A DNA stretch of 64,000 nt, from contig OZ024783.1 of assembly GCA_964017065.1 (NCBI GenBank), forward strand, positions 17,831,752 to 17,895,751. The letters run 5' to 3'. Below, one piece after another: positions 51,581-64,000 of this stretch. A model generated the notes under the pieces. That model saw only the letters and a program-made list of their open reading frames with translations, was not told the origin of the DNA and made no database searches. The position numbers were made by a program, and so were the translations under genes. Source of the stretch: Haliclona indistincta. Taxonomy: Eukaryota > Porifera > Demospongiae > Haplosclerida > Chalinidae. The number at the start of each line of letters is the position of its first letter. Positions within the stretch are counted from its first letter, which is position 1.

Positions 51581-53608
51581 ATGGCTCGTTCCACATCATT
51601 ATACGAACATTTGACCTGTTCTGTTTGTCTCGAGTGCTACAAGGATCCCAGGACGCTGCCGTGTCATCATAGCTTCTGCCGTGTGTGTCTTGATAATGTT
51701 CCCGCACCGATTAGTGATGAAGAGTTCGAAGAAGCAGGAAAACCGACCATCATGTGCCCAGTCTGTCGCAATTCTGTTCTTTTGCCTCCTGGTGGAGTCA
51801 AGGAGCTACCTGCTGCATTTCTCATCAATAATCTACTCGAAATTCAAAAAGCCACAACGCATGAGGATGTCCAGCTTCCTAACCAAGCAATGTGTGACAA
51901 ACACGAGCGAGTACTCGAGATTTACTGCAACGACTGTGATGTGTTACTGTGCTCTGTGTGCTCTATAAAAGTCCATCGCGCACATGATTGCGATCTCGCC
52001 GCTGATGTAGCCATAGCGGATAAAAAAGTGATCGAAGACCAACTTGCATTCTTAAGACGAGATGTGTCTATCGTGGACAGCATGATCGCGAATGTTGACA
52101 GCGCAAACGATAGAATGATATCTGGAGGCGATGAAATTAGAAAGGCAATCACAGATGCCGTAGAACAACTCTACCGTCAAATCGAAGAAGAAAAAAGGGA
52201 GTTGTTGACTATGGTTGATCAGAATATCGTAGAGAAGCTGCAATTTCTCAAGAATCATCGCGACAAGGGTATGGCCATGATAACACAAATGAGAAGGTCA
52301 GAGAGTGTTGTAGAAGGCATACTTGAGAAATTCAAAGATTCCATTGAAATTATGGCAGTAAAGGGTCAGTTGATCCAGCTAGTCAGTGAAGCTCGGTTAA
52401 ACTTTGACTCAATCAAGTTCACCGCTCCCAACATGCTTTCCTTCCATTCGAATCCTATTCCATCCACTGAAATAGGATTCTTGTTAGAACCAGCTGAGAA
52501 GAATGCCAACCAAACAATTGCAGCTGGGAAGAAGTATAAATACATGCTGTATCACACTAGAGCCGAAACAAATCCTGTCTGCCATCTTGTGCCATCAGGA
52601 AAAAAATTTAAACCAATAGAGTGTCAAATCGTATTTTTAGAAAATGGAAAGCACGAAATATCATTTACTCCTAGCAGAGTCGGATATCATGATCTGATCT
52701 TGTTTCCACTTTCTCCGATCAAGAAGACAACTGCAGCTCACTTACTGGTCAACTCACCGTTCTTACAAGAAAATCGAAGACGGGTTTCAAAGCAAATCCT
52801 TAGCAAGCCTTCCGCCATGGCCATTACTAGAACAGGTGACTTGGTTGTGTGTGAGACTGCTAGAGACTGTGTCACTGTTCTTGCTGGTGACGATGGAAAA
52901 AAATTGAGCAGTATTTCTTCACTAGGCAGTTCTAAGAAGTGCCTTAACAAGCCTTGTTGTGTGGGTGTGGCACCTGACAACTGCATTATAGTGGTCGACA
53001 GTGGTAGGCAATGCTATCGTCTCCTCAAGATACAGATGAATGGCAAATTGATTTCAACAGCTGATGGATTGAAATTCCAGTATCCAAATGCATTAGCTAT
53101 CCATCCATGTGGTGAGGTCTTCGTAGTTGACTCTGATGCTCATTCGATATATATTTTTACTGCTGACCTAACACTTTGTCGTACTTTTGGTGGGAAAGGC
53201 AAGGCCCATGGCTATTTCGATCAGCCTCACAGTATAGCATTTGACTCAGCTGGTAGTGCTTATGTCAGTGACTCTATGAACGATCGGATTCAGAAGTTTT
53301 CTACATCTGAAGAAGGTTTGCTTCAGTTTGAAGCAGTGTTTAGAAGTGAAAATAGGTCTGAACCAAGTTATTTGAAAAGGCCGACTGCTCTTTGCATCAG
53401 CTGTTATGATACAATATTTGTATCAGATGAACATAATCGTATTGCTGCTTTCGACTCTCAAGGTTGCTTTCTTGGTGGAGTGCACTACAGCAAGATATCG
53501 GCAACAAAGCCATGTGCAATGGTGATCGGCAGAAATGAGTCCTGTCTGACTGTGGTGGACAAGCATCATGAAGCACGATACGTGACTAGAATTCAGTTTG
53601 TTTTGTAA
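51581..53608 (+). CDS. T12: type B intronless TRIM-NHL protein, 675 aa
   Basis: The last array member is open throughout. The frame extends 28 codons upstream, but the start is placed at 51581, where MARSTSLYEHL and the caactactacaATG context match T3. RING and B-box are complete. Distinct features are KKYKYMLYH for KKCRYMLY(N/H) in filamin, a three-residue loss (STADGLKFQ), and a diverged C-terminus, VVDKHHEARYVTRIQFVL, replacing LDSYVEALYIIQ. The last coding stretch and the 3' flank are unlike other B copies, so the array boundary and the end of homogenisation lie here. Confidence 0.93.
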   Translation: MARSTSLYEHLTCSVCLECYKDPRTLPCHHSFCRVCLDNVPAPISDEEFEEAGKPTIMCPVCRNSVLLPPGGVKELPAAFLINNLLEIQKATTHEDVQLPNQAMCDKHERVLEIYCNDCDVLLCSVCSIKVHRAHDCDLAADVAIADKKVIEDQLAFLRRDVSIVDSMIANVDSANDRMISGGDEIRKAITDAVEQLYRQIEEEKRELLTMVDQNIVEKLQFLKNHRDKGMAMITQMRRSESVVEGILEKFKDSIEIMAVKGQLIQLVSEARLNFDSIKFTAPNMLSFHSNPIPSTEIGFLLEPAEKNANQTIAAGKKYKYMLYHTRAETNPVCHLVPSGKKFKPIECQIVFLENGKHEISFTPSRVGYHDLILFPLSPIKKTTAAHLLVNSPFLQENRRRVSKQILSKPSAMAITRTGDLVVCETARDCVTVLAGDDGKKLSSISSLGSSKKCLNKPCCVGVAPDNCIIVVDSGRQCYRLLKIQMNGKLISTADGLKFQYPNALAIHPCGEVFVVDSDAHSIYIFTADLTLCRTFGGKGKAHGYFDQPHSIAFDSAGSAYVSDSMNDRIQKFSTSEEGLLQFEAVFRSENRSEPSYLKRPTALCISCYDTIFVSDEHNRIAAFDSQGCFLGGVHYSKISATKPCAMVIGRNESCLTVVDKHHEARYVTRIQFVL

Positions 53609-62274
<8,666 letters not shown>

Positions 62275-64000
62275 ATGGAAACCAGAGTGGTTGGTGCAGT
62301 TTTCTTAAACTTCTCTTTTAATTTCAACTCTAAGTCATTAATAATAATTTTTAATTTTTGCATGGTAATACGCCATAAGCCGCAGATCAGCATGAAGCTA
62401 CGTGGTTCTCTGCTAGTGATTGTCTGCTGTCTGGCGGTTGAGTTCTTTAACTTATATCGAAAGCAATACTTACTTACTTCGAAATATTTGATTGATAAAA
62501 ACAAAATCCTCGTTGGTCAAGGACTACTGTTTCTGCTCTTTCCAATCGTGGGTCACCTGACAGATGTCTACCTGACCAGGTATCGTAGCCTGAAATGGTC
62601 CTTTGGAATACTCATTTTTGCAGCTTGTGCTGGAGTAGTATATATTGGAATCAATCTTGTAGCAGCAAGTATTTGGAACTTAACTATCTTCCATCATGCA
62701 CCAACAATTATTGTTTTAGTCATAATTTTCACGCTGTATACTATTGGACTGGCATTGTTTCAAGCTAATGCCATTCAGTTTGGACTGGATCAGTTACTAG
62801 AGGCTCCCACACCTAAACTGATTGCTTTCATCCACTGGTACTACTGGGCTCAGAATGTTAGCAGTTTAGCATTGTTCTATGTAGTAACAGGTACTATTAC
62901 AATCCGAAGAGAAATAGGTAATATAATAGTGAATACCACATTATATTATGGCACTGTAGATAATTACTTAACCAGCGCAACTGGTATAACAGGGCTCCTT
63001 ATAGCGGCAATTATTCTTACAGCAGTATTGATCAAATTCTGCTATACCAAAAACAGTTTCTACATTCAAAAAGCAGGTCTCAATCCATTCAAGAATATCT
63101 ACAAAGTGCTCAAGTACTCTTGGAAGCACAAGGTCCCTGAGCATCGCAGTGCCTTCACCTACTGGGAGGAGGATATTCCACGCCGTATTGACCTGGGCAA
63201 GAACAAATATGGAGGACCATTCACCAATGAGGAGGTGGAGGACACCAAGACATTCCTACGCATCCTACCACTCCTCCTGTGTCTGTTTGGGTACCATCTA
63301 GCAGGAGATGGCTACTCTGCTCCAGAACAGCTCCAGAGGACCAGCTGTCCTTCACTGGCAGTACTGCTACTGATTGTGATTAATCCACTCCACATGAGCA
63401 CTCTTGTTGCAGTGGTTGGTATACCACTGTATCGACTGGTGATTGTGAAAGTGATTCCAAGACTTAAGAGTGTTCAAATGCTGACAAAAATGTGGATCGG
63501 TCTGTATCTCTCGCTACTACAAGTTGTGATGTATATCATAGTGGTTGTTAACCATGACACCACAAACTGGCAGCAACATCACACTGTTGTTTCTAATGGA
63601 ACTCATTATTCTATCTCTGGAGATTGCTATATCATTCGTACTGGTTGTGGCTTCATTCCTCACTTAGGGTTTTGGCACTGTCAGCAATACAATGACCCAG
63701 TTGACAACACCTACCTGTGGTTCATCATTCCTCAGCTCCTCAATGGTCTCTCTTCTCTTCTTGTCTCAATGACAGTGTTCGAATTCATCTGTGCCCAGGC
63801 TCCTCGCACTACCCAGGGGCTGCTCATTGGTCTATGGTATGCCACCTTCAGCATCAGGTACTTAACTGTTGGCATTCTAGACTATCTCATCATTGAGAGT
63901 AGGTCCTGGCTGATCTATGAAGGAGTGAAGGGGTTTCTGATCCTAGTGTCTCTGGTGCTGTTCTCATCTGTGTCAAGACACTACCGTTACCGACAGCGAG
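62275..64000 (+). CDS. POT/SLC15-like MFS transporter, 3' incomplete
   Basis: A single open frame of 575 codons runs to the window edge with no intron. Features are several hydrophobic segments, GQGLLFLLFPIVGHLTDVYL (PTR-type TM2/loop signature), FGLDQLLEAPTPKLIAFIHW then YYW, a cytosolic stretch with KHKVPEHRSAFTYWEEDIP, and APRTTQGLLIGLWY near the C-terminal half. These motifs match proton-coupled oligopeptide transporters. The classical E-x-x-E-R-F-S-Y-Y-G start is not seen (it reads VEFFNLYRKQYLL), so substrate and coupling may differ. The first ATG after the upstream stop is 62275; 62362 and 62392 are in-frame alternatives, the last placing MKLRGSLL first. It is in the same orientation as SRP54 and could lie within its intron 8. 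Confidence 0.7.
   Translation, partial: METRVVGAVFLNFSFNFNSKSLIIIFNFCMVIRHKPQISMKLRGSLLVIVCCLAVEFFNLYRKQYLLTSKYLIDKNKILVGQGLLFLLFPIVGHLTDVYLTRYRSLKWSFGILIFAACAGVVYIGINLVAASIWNLTIFHHAPTIIVLVIIFTLYTIGLALFQANAIQFGLDQLLEAPTPKLIAFIHWYYWAQNVSSLALFYVVTGTITIRREIGNIIVNTTLYYGTVDNYLTSATGITGLLIAAIILTAVLIKFCYTKNSFYIQKAGLNPFKNIYKVLKYSWKHKVPEHRSAFTYWEEDIPRRIDLGKNKYGGPFTNEEVEDTKTFLRILPLLLCLFGYHLAGDGYSAPEQLQRTSCPSLAVLLLIVINPLHMSTLVAVVGIPLYRLVIVKVIPRLKSVQMLTKMWIGLYLSLLQVVMYIIVVVNHDTTNWQQHHTVVSNGTHYSISGDCYIIRTGCGFIPHLGFWHCQQYNDPVDNTYLWFIIPQLLNGLSSLLVSMTVFEFICAQAPRTTQGLLIGLWYATFSIRYLTVGILDYLIIESRSWLIYEGVKGFLILVSLVLFSSVSRHYRYRQR

Overview
The window looks like nuclear DNA of an early-branching animal, most probably a sponge. 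It has spliced eukaryotic genes (an SRP54 gene with GT-AG introns), metazoan-type RING/B-box/coiled-coil/filamin/NHL proteins (TRIM-NHL, the TRIM2/3/71 architecture), AT-rich spacers, tRNA-derived SINEs, and many short DNA transposons. The taxon is inferred from gene content and genome texture, not from a diagnostic marker.

Layout. 1-6.5 kb: a repeat-rich flank with tRNA-derived SINEs carrying GC-rich repeated tails, inverted-repeat elements, a minisatellite, a stray NHL fragment, and the 3' end of a non-LTR retrotransposon on the minus strand. 6.56-53.6 kb: a head-to-tail plus-strand array of twelve intronless TRIM-NHL copies, here called T1-T12. Seven have type A leaders (start MSRPAS: T1, T2, T4, T5, T7, T9, T11) and five are type B (start MA(R/H)STS: T3, T6, T8, T10, T12). 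A and B alternate in dimer units (T2-T3, T5-T6, T7-T8, T9-T10, T11-T12), with T4 as an extra A. Remnants of a third type (C) follow T3, T6 and T10. Eight copies are intact (T1, T3, T4, T5, T7, T9, T11, T12), T2 and T10 each carry one frameshift, and T6 and T8 are clearly broken. 54.1-61.2 kb: the first eight coding exons of SRP54 (N and G domains). 62.3-64 kb: an intronless POT/SLC15-like transporter that runs off the window.

How it fits together. The TRIM-NHL copies probably encode cytoplasmic RING E3 ligases with a ligand- or RNA-binding NHL propeller. The array shows birth, death and sequence homogenisation: shared lesions, swapped NHL cassettes, and near-identical blocks between otherwise diverged A and B copies. 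Because the spacers are duplicated too, several insertions can be defined exactly against an empty copy of the same spacer in this window. These are a TATA-flanked THAP-bearing fold-back element 8 bp upstream of the T5 start codon, a TTAA element, two TA elements, and a Helitron-like block inserted between A and T without target duplication.

SRP54 is unusual in three ways: long CT microsatellites abut three of its 3' splice sites, the exon 7 splice donor is tandemly triplicated, and no M-domain exon is visible before the next gene. No operons, CRISPR arrays or rRNA genes were seen, and the tRNA-like sequences look like SINE heads rather than functional tRNAs.
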